Assembly: GCA_022829145.1 (NCBI GenBank) | Contig: CM040753.1 | Span: 713,501 to 777,500, forward strand | DNA: 64,000 nt | From: Albula goreensis | Taxonomy: Eukaryota > Chordata > Actinopteri > Albuliformes > Albulidae | Direction: 5' to 3' | Part shown: positions 34,360 through 46,157 of the stretch, in pieces | How positions within the stretch are numbered: position 1 is the first letter of the stretch | Layout: each line of letters starts with the position of its first letter | Program-made: the position numbers and the translations under genes | Notes under the pieces: generated by a model | The model's input: the letters and a program-made list of their open reading frames with translations, nothing else | Database searches by the model: none | What the model was told of the DNA's origin: nothing

Positions 34360-34806
34360 AGAGGGTACAGTGTAGTGTAATGGTTAGGGAGCTGGGCTTG
34401 TAGCTCAGAGGTTACAGTGTAGTGTAATGGTTAGGGAGCTGGGCTTGTAGCTCAGAGGGTACAGTGTAGTGTAATGGTTAGGGAGCTGGGCTTGTAGCTC
34501 AGAGGGTACAGTGTAGTGTAATGGTTAGGGAGCTGGACTTGTAGCTCAGAGGGTACAGTGTAGTGTAATGTTAGGGAGCTGGGCTTGTAGCTCAGAGGTT
34601 ACAGTGTAGTGTAATGGTTAGGGAGCTGGGCTTGTAGCTCAGAGGGTACAGTGTAGTGTAATGGTTAGGGAGCTGGACTTGTAGCTCAGAGGGTACAGTG
34701 TAGTATAATGGTTAGGGAGCTGGGCTTGTAGCTCAGAGGTTACAGTGTAGTGTAATGGTTAGGGAGCTGGGCTTGTAGCTCAGAGGTTACAGTGTAGTAT
34801 AATGTT
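34360..34806. repeat. 47-bp array made of tandem SINE heads
   Basis: About nine copies of a unit containing ACAGTGTAGTGTAATGG, TTAGGGAGCTGGGCTTGTAG and CTCAGAGG. This is the 5' tRNA-related part (A-box side) of the SINE whose body is seen at 38378-38550; the B-box half is missing from the array. Confidence 0.8.
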
Positions 34807-36446
34807 TGTAGCTCTGAGATCTCTAGTATTGTGAGTGTATCAAGGCAGTGTAAATAAACAATGGTGGTATGGGTGTATAAGTGTGTTCATAATTGAGTGT
34901 GTGTGCTTGTGTATGTGTAGTGTGTACATATAAGTGAGTGAGTATGCGTGTAATGTGTGTGTATAGTGTGTACATGGTATGTGTATTGAAGCTCACCCCT
35001 CTGGGACAGCGTGGTGGTTGCCATGGGGAAGCACTGGCTGTGTGGCGGGCTGGGAACGCCGGGTGGGAATAATCACCTTTAACAGCATCCTTCCTGGCCG
35101 CAGGGAGAGACCGGAAAAGCCTGGAGTATTCCGGGACTTTCCATCAGCATTCCAGCCAGAGGTCGTCCACTAGCACCTCAGGGAGGAGCACAAATCAAAT
35201 ACACGTCTGTCACCATCGGAGCATAAAAACATGCTTATCATCACGCAGTGTGAATACTGCCCTTTGCAGCCGGTAAATACAGCAGCAGGTTTGGGTTTTT
35301 ATCTGAGAGCCTCCAACCTCTCCACAACAACTCCCATCCGGCCTCCCTGCAGGAGGGTGTCACGGCCACGTATCAGCACTGAGGCTGTGTGTGTCTGAGT
35401 GTTAGTGTCTGCAATGTGTGTGTGTGTGTGTGTGTGCCTTCTCATCGTGTGTCTGAGTGTTAGTGTGTGAGAGAGTATGATTTATTTATTTAGGATTAGA
35501 CTGCATATATTTTTTTCCCTCAAATAATAAAAAACAACAAAAATTCTTTTGTTTTTTGTTTATGAATATATTGCATTCATATTCTTAATTTTAGTTTTTC
35601 TAACTGAGATTATCTTTGGTCTGAGGGAATCTCAGCCCTGGGTTCTGTGTGTTGTTGAAATGCACCTACAAAAAGTGCAAATAAAATCAAATTGAACTGA
35701 ACTGGTAAACATTCCCACTATATTGTGGGCAGCAGCTGGTCCAGCCTCACCAAGAAAAGACTGAGGTAAAGCTGCTTAAGTTTGTTAGAATCATTGCTCT
35801 CCAGAAACCCCTCCTGGTTGGCCAGGTACCTGTTGATGCACAGACAGATTATATGCTGACATCATCATCCTCCGACAATGCAGGCAGTATGTGATCTGTG
35901 ATGAATCTGCAGTGTGTACCCATTCTGTGGATCACAGGAGACAGGGGGAAAGAGCTGGTAGACAGAGCAAGTTTGTTTTCTGAATGATAAGAAAAAGGGA
36001 AAAGTTGTGGCTAATTTTTAAAAAAAAAAATGTTCTGAACACACTTACAGTACAGCCAAAAACTCAAACTTCATCTGGCTGGAGGTGATAAATCAGTGAA
36101 AGGTTAGCTGTCCCAGCCTTATCTGGCACAATGAACCCACACGCAGCAGACAGGTGTGTGTCGCATGTGCGCAAGTACGGTGTTATGTTGACTTTGATGG
36201 CCTCTCCACAAGTGTTATCACTAAGAAGATGCTGGTGATACAACCTGCAGTCATGTTCAACTGTGATACAATCTCCATAGCAGCTACAGATTACCAGAAT
36301 ACACATAGGAAGTGAACGCTTTTTCGGCACTGCACACAGGAAGTGAGCAGAGCGATTAAGAGCAGGCAGATTTTCCATGGCTTTCAGAAGAGCTCTGCAC
36401 CTCATCTCAACCTCCTCCTACAGCACAGATATTGCTTTATTTATGC

Positions 36447-36652
36447 CAGGGGTGTCAAACTCCAGTCCTGGAGGGCCACAGTGTCTGCGGGTTTTTGTTC
36501 TTTCCTTTTGATTGGCAGCCATTTTAGGCCTTGGAAACCAGGTGTGTTGACTCTTTAGCCAACCAGTGATTTTAATTAATCCATTAAGTGCTAAAACACA
36601 CCAAAAACCAGCTACCACTGCGGCCCTCCAGGACTGCAGTTTGACACCCCTG
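36447..36652. mobile_element. hAT-type MITE with intact target-site duplication
   Basis: 206-bp element. Left end CAGGGGTGTCAAACTCCAGT, right end the matching inverted GCAGTTTGACACCCCTG; the inverted repeats extend through CCTGGAGGGCC and GGCCCTCCAGG. It is flanked by the 8-bp direct repeat ATTTATGC at 36439-36446 and 36653-36660, as expected of hAT transposition. It has no coding capacity. Confidence 0.9.
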
Positions 36653-36929
36653 ATTTATGCCTTACTGGAGAGGGACGTACACAGTCACACTGTCACATCC
36701 AGCAGATGGTCAACAGATACATTGCACCATACTCTGTTCCCAACCCTCATCCCTAGATAAAAAGTAATAATAATTATGTTGCAGTGTTTCTCTGATTATT
36801 TTGTCTGTGTGCGTTTGTGTGAGCTCACAATGCTGAATGCTCTGAACTGTCTGCAGTCAAAACTATCCTACGGGTGACAACCTCTTACCTCACCATCTAT
36901 ACAAGGACAAATTAAAACAGCAACGAAAA

Positions 36930-37300
36930 ACTAGGGATGTACCGATGTATCTGCTGTACATCGTTATCAGCCGATTTTTGCCTTCTTCACTGCCATCAGC
37001 CATCTGGCAGTGGCCGATATTTATCTGTTGAGTTGCATCAATTTTGTGCTGGCTGAATGTGAAAGAAGGTTATATTAAAGGTTGTTTCATAAATTTTATA
37101 TGATTGAATTTGTGCTCATTCGCAAATAGTGTAATGAACGACTGAAAGACTTTTAAACAGTTAATTTTTTTATATAATGAAGATTTCTTTGTTTCCTTGG
37201 CACAAAAGGGGGAATAAATAACAAAAAAAAAAAAACAGTGACATCGGCTATCGACCAAAATTGTTATTTTAAACATTGGTATCAGCCCAGAATTTTACAA
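36930..37300. mobile_element. Probable non-autonomous DNA transposon remnant
   Basis: It begins TAGGGATGTACCGATG and contains ATCAGCCGATTTTTG and, near the end, CATTGGTATCAGCCC. This resembles widespread fish hAT-like elements with TAGGGATGCACCGATA ends; the right terminus is truncated. Confidence 0.5.
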
Positions 37301-38377
37301 TGTATTTTTTATTTATTTAACCTTTATTTATCCAGGTAAAGTCTCGTTAACATTAAAATCTCTTTTACAAGAAAGACAACTGGTGCGCCCCTGAGTCTGA
37401 CCTTAGGCTGATGACAATGTCCTCTAAGGTCAAAGGTCAGCACACTCGGGCAGCAGAGTGAAGTGCTCTCTCTGTCCTGCGCAGCTGCTGTGGAGAAGTA
37501 CAGGCAGATTTCATTACCTTATAGTGCAGACCAGGCATCTACCACTGCAGTCCAGAGAGACATACAGCCCTTCATTTTGCACACTGTCCGTTCATACAAC
37601 CAATTATTTTATTGAGGCAAGTCAGGCTTATTTTCTCTCAGGTGTGCAATGGCTGTGCCCTACCTGGGCACCTTTACTCCATGCTGATATTGGACACCAT
37701 TGATTCTGACACATAAAGAGTGTCAGTGTGCAGCAGACTGGGACATGCATGTTTCTCTGTGCTCTCTCTCACTAACAAAGAAACCTATGTTCCAGTGATG
37801 GAGTGGGACTACCATACAAATATGATTAGGTATTCAAAATGGAGGGGTGGTATGCACTCACACACACACACGCGCACACACACACACACACCTTTCACTA
37901 TTGTGTCCCTCACACATTTGTTTCACATCTCCTTTCACAGTTATTGTGTGTATATGTGAAATCAAGTGCACAACCCCAAACTGCTCATTGAGATTTCTGT
38001 GACCTGTTGGGACAATTAAGAATTTTACTGTGCTCCTCTCAGATCCACCCCCTCCCCTCCCCTCCCCCTCCCCCCCCCCTCGCCCAGCGCAGCCCAGCGC
38101 AGCGCTGCAGAGAGGAGATGAGGGTTGAAAGACTCCATTTATAGTCTCAGATGATGTCACCACACCACAATGCCCCGGGACTATGGAGTGATTAACATCC
38201 CTTGAAATCAGAATGTTTTTTCTTGGTCAGACCTCCTCCCCTTCCACCCCCACAACTCGGCTTGGCAGACCAAGGTCAAAGGTCATCCAAGCAGACTTTC
38301 AGGAAGTGTAGAGAACATGCACAATTCCCATTGACTTTTTATTTAGAACCGATGGGAAAACATGTCTATCTAAACAT

Positions 38378-38550
38378 TGGGTGGCAGAGTAGAATAATTT
38401 GTAGAGTTTGTAATTCAGAGGTTGCAGGTTTGACTCCCAGGTGTTGCACTGCTGGTCTACCCTTGCACAGTGCTCTTCAGCAGAATTACCTCAGTAAATA
38501 CCCCACTGTATAAATGGAACTGGCACTTTGCAGTGTCTCCATAATGTGAA
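38378..38550 (+). mobile_element. tRNA-derived SINE body
   Basis: GGTGGCAGAGTAGAATAATT leads into CAGAGGTTGCAGGTTTGACT with CCC after it, a decayed polymerase III B box, then TTGCACTGCTGGTCTACCC and a GTATAAATGG segment. Head and body order match teleost tRNA-derived SINEs. Confidence 0.65.
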
Positions 38551-39811
38551 TGTGAACATCAAAACGCATCAGGACAGAAATCTCACTGCCTTCAGTAAAT
38601 ATCAGCAAACATGATCTGAAGATATAAAATACAGCTAAATTTATAAATTATGAAATGTAGCTATACGCTCATTGGAACGCTCTGGATCCACGATGGCTAG
38701 GTTGGTTGATGTACATTTCATCTCTGCACATATTTACTTTGCCCAAAACCCTCTCAGATAGCTGATATCAAAATGACTCCAATAGCAGTCCACCATAAAT
38801 GCTATCATGCGAAATTCACTGATATACGTCCACAGGTCATGAGCAAGCACTGGTTATGCCAGCCCACTGTTCACTCCCTAAAGCAGCATGAACAATCTTG
38901 TTAAAATGACACTTTTAACAAGAGAACCTTTCCCATCATATAATTAGCTACATATACCATAAAACTTGCAACTGCAAGTGTTTGGGTTTTCTTCGGCCAC
39001 CAAACACACCTGGGTACTTCATATTTATTCCGTTTGACACAGCTGCACAAAAGCATACAAATCGAGCTTGACAGTAAAGTTAGAAAATGTACAATGTCAC
39101 TTTCTGAGGTATTAGCTGCCTCTGTGTCACGCTACAACATGGCTATGTGGAAGATGGCAACTATATTTGCACACCAATGAATCTGAATGTGAATTCTGTA
39201 TTTTTACATCCAAAAAAGGCAGTTCTGTAATGTCTTCTCAATAGCCAAGCGACTACACCAATGAAGCGTTGCGTAGAAAACAAGATCTGGTGTCTAAACG
39301 CTGGTCTTGAAACTGTACAAAGATAAAAGGTTCTATGTTACAGCAACGGCAGTGATCACAGACCACTGCTTATTCGCCAAAAATGCTACTCACTTCCTGT
39401 TGATTACTGCTGACCGGCATCAGTTGGAAATTTTACAGGGATGCACTAGCTTGTGTGAAACTGCGTCAACTCAGACAGAAATTATCAGGTCAGATTCACA
39501 GATTGGTTTACAAGCAAATCTTTACTTTTGAACTTACCACATGTTTGATCAAAAAGCTGGAACCCCATCCTGCCCCCCCCTCAAGATTTCAAAATGTTAC
39601 ATGCAGGAGGGAAAACAAGAACAAGGATCCAAATGCAGATTTACTATGTGCTTCTACTTTAGTACATAACATAACCACTAAAATTAAAAACGACTAAAAT
39701 GCAAGCCTGTGCTAATAAAAGATTAGAAAAAGATGAAATCCACTGGATTGTGGAAACTGGGTCCCATGCCCTGCCCCTCTTGCTCCTCCCACTAGCTGGC
39801 CATTGGCCAGC

Positions 39812-42724
39812 TCATTCTTCAGAGGACATCTTGAGCAGGTACTCCTTGTCAATCTTGAAGAGCCGCCAGCCCTCCTCCAGCGAGAGGTCAGACGCCCCGC
39901 GGCGCTTGTAGAACTCAATGGACTGTTTGTTCCACTCGGCCACGATGAAATGCATGCTACTGCAGCGCGACTTCACCGCCGTCTGGGGATGGGGGAGGGG
40001 GTGACAGGATAAAGGTGGAATTCAAATCTAGGTGCTACACACTTCTGAGGACACAGGGGGGCTGAGGTATCAAGGTGAGAAACAAAGCAATTAACGGTTA
40101 TGACAACAGGCCCAAGACTGAGAGTTAAAGGAACAACCAAGGAGACGAAGACACGCTCGCATTGGGGGAGCGCTGCTCCGGGTGCGACGCGCATTGGGGG
40201 AGCGCTGCTCCGGGTGCGACGCGCATTGGGGGAGCGCTGCTCCGGGTGCGACGCGCATTGGGGGAGCGCTGCTCCGGGTGCGACGCGCATTGGGGGAGCG
40301 CTGCTCCGGGTGCGACGCGCATTGGGGGAGCGCTGCTCCGGGTGCGACGCGCATTGGGGGAGCGCTGCTCCGGGTGCGACGCGCATTGGGGGAGCGCTGC
40401 TCCGGGTGCGACGCGCATTGGGGGAGCGCTGCTCCGGGTGCGACGCGCATTGGGGGAGCGCTGCTCCGGGTGCGACGCGCATTGGGGGAGCGCTGCTCCG
40501 GGTGCGACGCGCATTGGGGGAGCGCTGCTCCGGGTGCGACGCGCATTGGGGGAGCGCTGCTCCGGGTGCGACGCGCATTGGGGGAGCGCTGCTCCGGGTG
40601 CGACGCGCATTGGGGGAGCGCTGCTCCGGGTGCGACGCGCATTGGGGGAGCGCTGCTCGCTCATCACAGCGCACAGGTGCGTCGCGCCCTAAGGCAGCGC
40701 TGCTCCGGGTGCGACGCGCATTGGGGGAGCGCTGCTCCGGGTGCGACGCGCATTGGGGGAGCGCTGCTCCGGGTGCGACGCGCATTGGGGCAGCGCTGCT
40801 CCAATGCTTTTATATGTTTATACAGACTCCTGACTAGCACAGCCCACTGCAGCTCCCCAGCCCAGCCTACTCACATGACTGAGATTCTTCAGGATTTCAG
40901 ACCCGATTCCAAAACCTGAGAAGGAAAATGTAGAATTTCAGTTTAACCCCAATGAAGCACCAAACCAACCGTGTAAAAGGCTGTGTGTGTTCGGTTACAC
41001 TGCATCATGTGGAATGACACATGGGTTGAGAAAAACCCCACTTGTTAAGTGCACAAAATTTACTGAGAAAACTATTTCATACATTTAGTAAGTCTGTGGC
41101 TATTGTAACACTGAGCAGAGTAGAATGTTATAGTTTGGAATGCAGTAACACTGAGCAGAGTAGAATGTTATAGTTTGGAATGCAGTAACACTGAGCAGAG
41201 TAGAATTTTATAGTTTGGAATGCAGTAACACTGAGCATAGGCAGTCACACGTCATTGTATAGCAGTTTGGAATCTGAGGATAGATACCTCTGTACTCTTT
41301 CATCACGTAGAAGTCCTCCAGATACAGCAGTTTGCCAATCCAGGGATCGTAGGTGAAGTAGTACATCGCGAAACCAACCACAGTGTGGCCTGAAAGGAGA
41401 GCCAAACACAACCAACATGTGTTAAAATATGAAAATAAACAGATTTTGCCCAAGGTCAGGTAGTGTTACATCAAATATCTGAGAGGTGGGGTTGTGACAT
41501 CACATCCTATCAGTGTGTGTTCCAGTACACCAAAGCCAACACCAAAAAAAATTAACAGCAGACAAACAGAAAGGGCTATCTGAACTGCATTTTCCAACAT
41601 TCCAGCTTGCCATTCAGGTCTTCATACTGAAAATGTGGCTTCAGAAACCATCAGAATGTAGGGCAGACTCACAGATCTGTGCTGTCCCCACCGGCCTCTA
41701 TACATTAAAATGTGCTCTCAATACGAGGCCATTTCGTGCCCATGTTTGGATGTCAGTCAAACACCTCTGCCTTTGTTTTTAATAGATAGCCCCGCCCCCT
41801 GTTCACGTCATACGCACCTTCGGCATCCTGGTGGTCCCCCGGTACTTCCGCGATGACGCAGTGATAGAACGGGTGATCCCCAAAGCCGTCTTCCAGCAGA
41901 TCTGCAAACAAAGCCGCACCAGATGTTAGCCTGCAGAACCACCCCATGGGCCCAGAGCCAGACGAGCCTTCATAACCGCGTCTCACCTTTCTCAGTCAAT
42001 ATAACTTGATCTTCCATGTCTTCGTATTTTGCAAGTTCCTGAAAGAAAGAAAAAAAAACATCTGAACTTTTAATTTTTTGAAAAACTTTAAACAATATGC
42101 AAAAGAACACCTCACCTCAGACGTGCAAAAATGAAAAAAAAAAAAAAAAAAATTTTGGAAATGTGTAGTTAAAGAGGCTAAAATCCCATGAGGAAACAAC
42201 AGAACTTGCAATAGAAACTACCCCAAGTTCAGCATCCCCTCCCCCTCCCCCCGGCGAAAGAAAGTGGGACAGTTGCCAACAAAAACAAAGGCCCAGCGAA
42301 ATCCCCACCGGCCACTTCGGATATCCGTCTGAACTCTGCAGATTTAAATTACGTCGTATAAAACGACAGGCACCTATCCAAATTAGTAATAGGTGGATAT
42401 AGTATTTTCCAAATAGCCTGCGGCTAGGCGACACAAAATGTCATTCCAAGAAACGCAAATAGAGGTTTGGTACCCAAACACCAAACTAGCTTAAGACTTT
42501 TGCATCATTTGTGACAAGGTTCCTTTAATGCATGCTTTTCTGGAGAGCAAATATGGGAAAAGTTGCTAAACTGCTAACTGAGCAAGCAAACAAAACAAAA
42601 AGTTGCCCATTGTGAGACAATTGGTAGAACCGGGATAGATAGCTAGCCATCTAGCTACCTTTATGAGTCGCAGTATGTCGGACACGTCCTTGGGCTCAGC
42701 TTTCCGCAATATAAAATTGGCCAT
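39812..42724 (-). CDS. sat1: Spermidine/spermine N1-acetyltransferase 1
   Basis: Six exons on the - strand: 42724-42659, 42038-41987, 41901-41818, 41389-41288, 40915-40875, 39982-39812. The product is 171 aa, exactly the human length. It begins [17 protein letters not shown]; the GNAT acetyl-CoA loop is [10 protein letters not shown]; the C-terminal part has [21 protein letters not shown] with the conserved tyrosine, and ends LLKMSSEE, matching the Glu-Glu tail that controls turnover in mammals. The cytosolic enzyme acetylates spermidine and spermine and is the rate-limiting step of polyamine catabolism. Intron 5 is largely a CpG-rich minisatellite. Mammalian SAT1 uses a regulated poison exon; I could not identify one here. 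Confidence 0.97.
40154..40800. repeat. CpG-rich 32-bp minisatellite in sat1 intron 5
   Basis: About 20 near-identical copies of a 32-bp unit containing GCGACGCGCATTGGGGGAGC and GCTGCTCCGGGT, interrupted once at about 40655-40700 (CTCGCTCATCACAGCGCACA). Each unit has five CpGs. No stop codon occurs in several frames of either strand, giving false frames of up to 270 codons. Confidence 0.96.
41095..41240. repeat. 40-bp minisatellite in sat1 intron 4
   Basis: About three and a half copies of a unit including AACACTGAGCAGAGTAGAAT and TATAGTTTGGAATGCAGT. Confidence 0.85.
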
Positions 42725-42918
42725 TTTCTTCTTTTACTCTTTTTCCCTTTTCTTACAAGTCCTCTGTATGTGAAGTGAAGCAAAAGCTGTTTCTTCATTC
42801 GCTTCCCAGGAGTTTTCCCCGCAAGTCAGTCTGGGATCCTGACCGTCGTGTGCGCTGATGGCATGAAGAGCTGCGGTGAGTCGAGTCAGCTGTACTCGGC
42901 TTCTTTTGTTTCTCACTT

Positions 42919-42927
42919 CCTATATAT
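42919..42927 (-). promoter_or_regulatory. Possible TATA box of sat1
   Basis: TATATATAG on the - strand lies about 200 bp upstream of the sat1 start codon in a GC-rich setting. It would place transcription start near 42895. No typical polyamine-response motif was recognised. Confidence 0.35.
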
Positions 42928-42929
42928 AC

Positions 42930-45900
42930 GCTCGTGGGGGACGGGAGTCAGTCCAATCACAGCGAAGACGAACAGGTACGTCACTGTTCCGTTGTTTACT
43001 TCGGTCACGAGTGTCGCGCTTGTATTCTTCAGGATCAGAGCAGACAGCAGCGCTATACACTTGGGAGAGCCGTGGAAAAACTTCAAATCACAAAGAGTAG
43101 TAATTTTTTAGTTGCAGTGACCAAAATAACTCAGTAGACGTCGTGTACAGCGAATTATTATATTTTGTATTACTTTTAAAGTTATTTACAAATCCTGTAA
43201 TTCCACAAGTTCTACGTAGCTGAACATTGCCAGTTACTTTTATTCACGTTGATGAGCACTTTCGATTTTTCAAACAAAACCACGAAGACGTATCCAAATA
43301 CCGGGGATGGCTTATTATACAAAATAAATTTCAACAACCAGATGTCCTTGTTTTCTCGCCTCAAGTAACATTTTCATTTCTTCTCTCTGTATATCGACGA
43401 ACTGAGATGCACAGAGCAATCTATTGAAAATGTTTCTTATGAACATTTTTGGACTTCAGTTAATACATTGCAGACTCTGCCATGTTTATGTGTAGCATTA
43501 TGGATAGTGGCATTTTAACCCAGCAGAACATGTCCCTGAGCACACTGTACTTCTGTAGTTTCATCAGCTGCTGCATATCTGCCCTTTCCATATTTAAGAT
43601 ATTCCCAGAGACTGCCTCATACACATAATAACTAACCGCATTATTAATGTCCATGTGTGATGTGATGATCAAGTGACTTGGTGAAAGTCGCATTTACTTT
43701 AACTGGAGTAATCCTCTTCTGACGTTTTTTTGTTTAACCAAGTAAAATAACAGCATATCATGCTGACTGAAATGAATTATGAGAGACATCCTGACCAGGC
43801 TAAAGCGATGAACTTCAGTGCAATACATCTCATTGCTTTGGACAGCATCAGGATTCTTCTGTTAGACTGTACTGTCATTCCACTTGTACCAAATGCCTGA
43901 CTTCATATCCAGTCCATCTAAAGAGCCCTGCTCACAAGTTTGAACTGTTATCAGAAACTCCGCTGAAAATGACGCAATGCCAGGAGTTACTTGTGTAATA
44001 TAATTTGAGGATTTGTAAGTGCAACTTTAATTGCTCAGCACACTTGAGTAAAAGATGCCTGATGACTGAATATGACTAATGGATGAAAGTTTCAAATACT
44101 AAGGCGCCGGTGTTTGTAAGTTGAATCACCCTCACATACAATGTGCACATACAACAGTACAATGAGGAAACAGTGGAAATGACCGGCTACGACTCTAACC
44201 ACCATAAATATTCCTGTTTAAGCAGCGACTTTGACCCCATTAACCTTCCTGTCACAGTCAGGCCAACTCCCATCCGCTAAATGGGTGAAAGCAGAGAGAT
44301 GGTGTGGTCAGTCTCCTCCAAAATCACTTTGCCACAGACCCATACAATTAGTGTGGACAGTCTGGTCCAAAAAGCACCTTATTACAGACACATAGACTTA
44401 GTGTGGTCAGCCTAAGAATGCAATTACAAAACATATGTGCACGCACACAGCATATTTACACATTATATGAAATAGCAGAGGGTGTTACACTATTATCAGA
44501 GTAAACAGGTATCAAAATTCCAAGCATGTTAGTGTGATCATACCACTGATGGTAAACATTGCAGAGATTGTTTTGGTGATTTCATAACATGCTGAGGAGC
44601 TATAATCTGTTTACTCATTTACACTGTAGGCCAGTGGATGAACTTCTGGTCAGACAGGCTGTCCCTCCTACGGAGCAGAGTCCAGTACCCAGCAGGTGCT
44701 TGAATTTGTTTCATGGGCAAGAGCGCCCTCATGTGGCTGACAAGAAATGACAGCAACTGGATTTCATGACAACAGTTAATGTACAGTCGTCTGTAATCAG
44801 ATGTAAGCCTTCAATTTTATAGTTTGGTTAATGATAACAAGCAGGCATCGCTAAACGTCACTGTTCCACTGATCTGTGTATGAACATGTAAATGACACAC
44901 ATACTTGTAAAGTTAGGGGTCATGTACACCTGAAAAAGCGACGTGTTACCATTTTGCACCACAAAAGGACCTTATAAACACATATTCTGCCTGATTAAAA
45001 AACGTGTCTTACATCTGATTGGTGTTCCATAATGTTGCAGAAAATGATGCGTGCTTGATTTGCTCACTTCATCTTGAAGAAGACTTATCTTTAAATACTT
45101 GTCTGTAATGTGGGCTATATGGACAAGTTCTCTCACTCGAGGAAGGTGACTGTTATCGTACTCAACGCATTGATTCCTGAAGTCTGAACTTGTTCAACAC
45201 ACATGTTGTTACAGCAGAAATAGTCTGTTATCAGCGAAATTCGTTTTAAGGAGGCCCGCTATACGGAGGGTTCAGTGTACTAAGACTATTTCTCAGGGGA
45301 ACGTTTAAAATGTGCCCGTTTAAAAAATGATGAGTGAATTATTTCCATTTGCATTGTAATAAGACCACATTTGCTGCCAGTTTAACAAGTTGCTCTCGCA
45401 CTGTTGGTACTCATTGTTTGACAGCTCCAGCTGTGGACGGGTGAATAGAATAGAATAGAACAGAATAGAATAGAATAAAACAGATTGCCTTTTATTGTCA
45501 TGGTACATAGAATATACAACGACATTAGGAGAGCTACTCCTGGACACTGCAAAAAAAAAAAAAAAGTAAAAAAAAAAAACATTCAATACATCGTTAAATA
45601 CCCATACAATACATAACATACCCATTCATACATAAGAGAACATAATTATGCACTTTAAATGTAATAAATACTTTAAATACTTTAACTTCTAACTGATAAT
45701 GAGGTGGCACACTGGGTAACAGAATTTCTCATGTTAGGGAGTTTAGAGACCTACAGAAGAAACTACACCTTGATGTTAAAATACCCAGATCATTGGTTTA
45801 AAGCAATTTGGTTCACATTATGTGTTTAATATTAAAACAATCGTCGACAGCTGTTAACTGGGAAATGGCCAATACATTCTCTGACGGATCGCAGTCTGTA

Positions 45901-46157
45901 TATTCCCAGCACCGTGTCCATTGACTTCAATTGTAAGATGTCTGTCTTGAAATTCTACACCATCGGGATAAGCAGAGCTGTGACGTCATCAAACACGTCA
46001 CATCGGTGCGGAAGTGTTTCGCTCAGGTTCGCGTTGTGGAAGATAACTCTGCGCAGCTCCGTCCGCCAGCAGATACAGCTCTGTGGGTAGTTAGCTAGCA
46101 CAAGTCAGAGCTAGGTAGTAGATCTTATTCTTAGTACATTTCAGTCTCAGCGAAAAA
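42930..46157. other. Divergent promoter region between sat1 and acot9
   Basis: About 3.2 kb without a recognised gene. Simple sequence includes a GAATA-type repeat near 45448-45480 followed by TTTTATTGTCATGGTACAT, which looks like a decayed retroelement end. sat1 and acot9 are divergently transcribed from its two sides. Confidence 0.5.

Larger units (their letters stand above)
30945..39811. other. Long intergenic region between klhl15 and sat1
   Basis: About 8.9 kb without a recognised gene on either strand; human APOO lies at this place but I see no trace of it. It contains an 18-bp array (32545-32685), a SINE-head array (34360-34806), two DNA-transposon remnants (36447-36652, 36930-37300), a SINE body (38378-38550) and short (CA)n tracts. 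The extended klhl15 3' UTR and the sat1 3' UTR probably occupy its ends. Confidence 0.6.

Noticed and set aside
34360..34806. Cluster of tRNA genes
   Set aside because: The units have an A-box-like start but no B box and cannot fold a full cloverleaf; they are SINE heads.
39973..40837. Open frames of 245-270 codons on both strands
   Set aside because: They come from the CpG-rich 32-bp repeat in sat1 intron 5; both strands are open only because the unit lacks stops.
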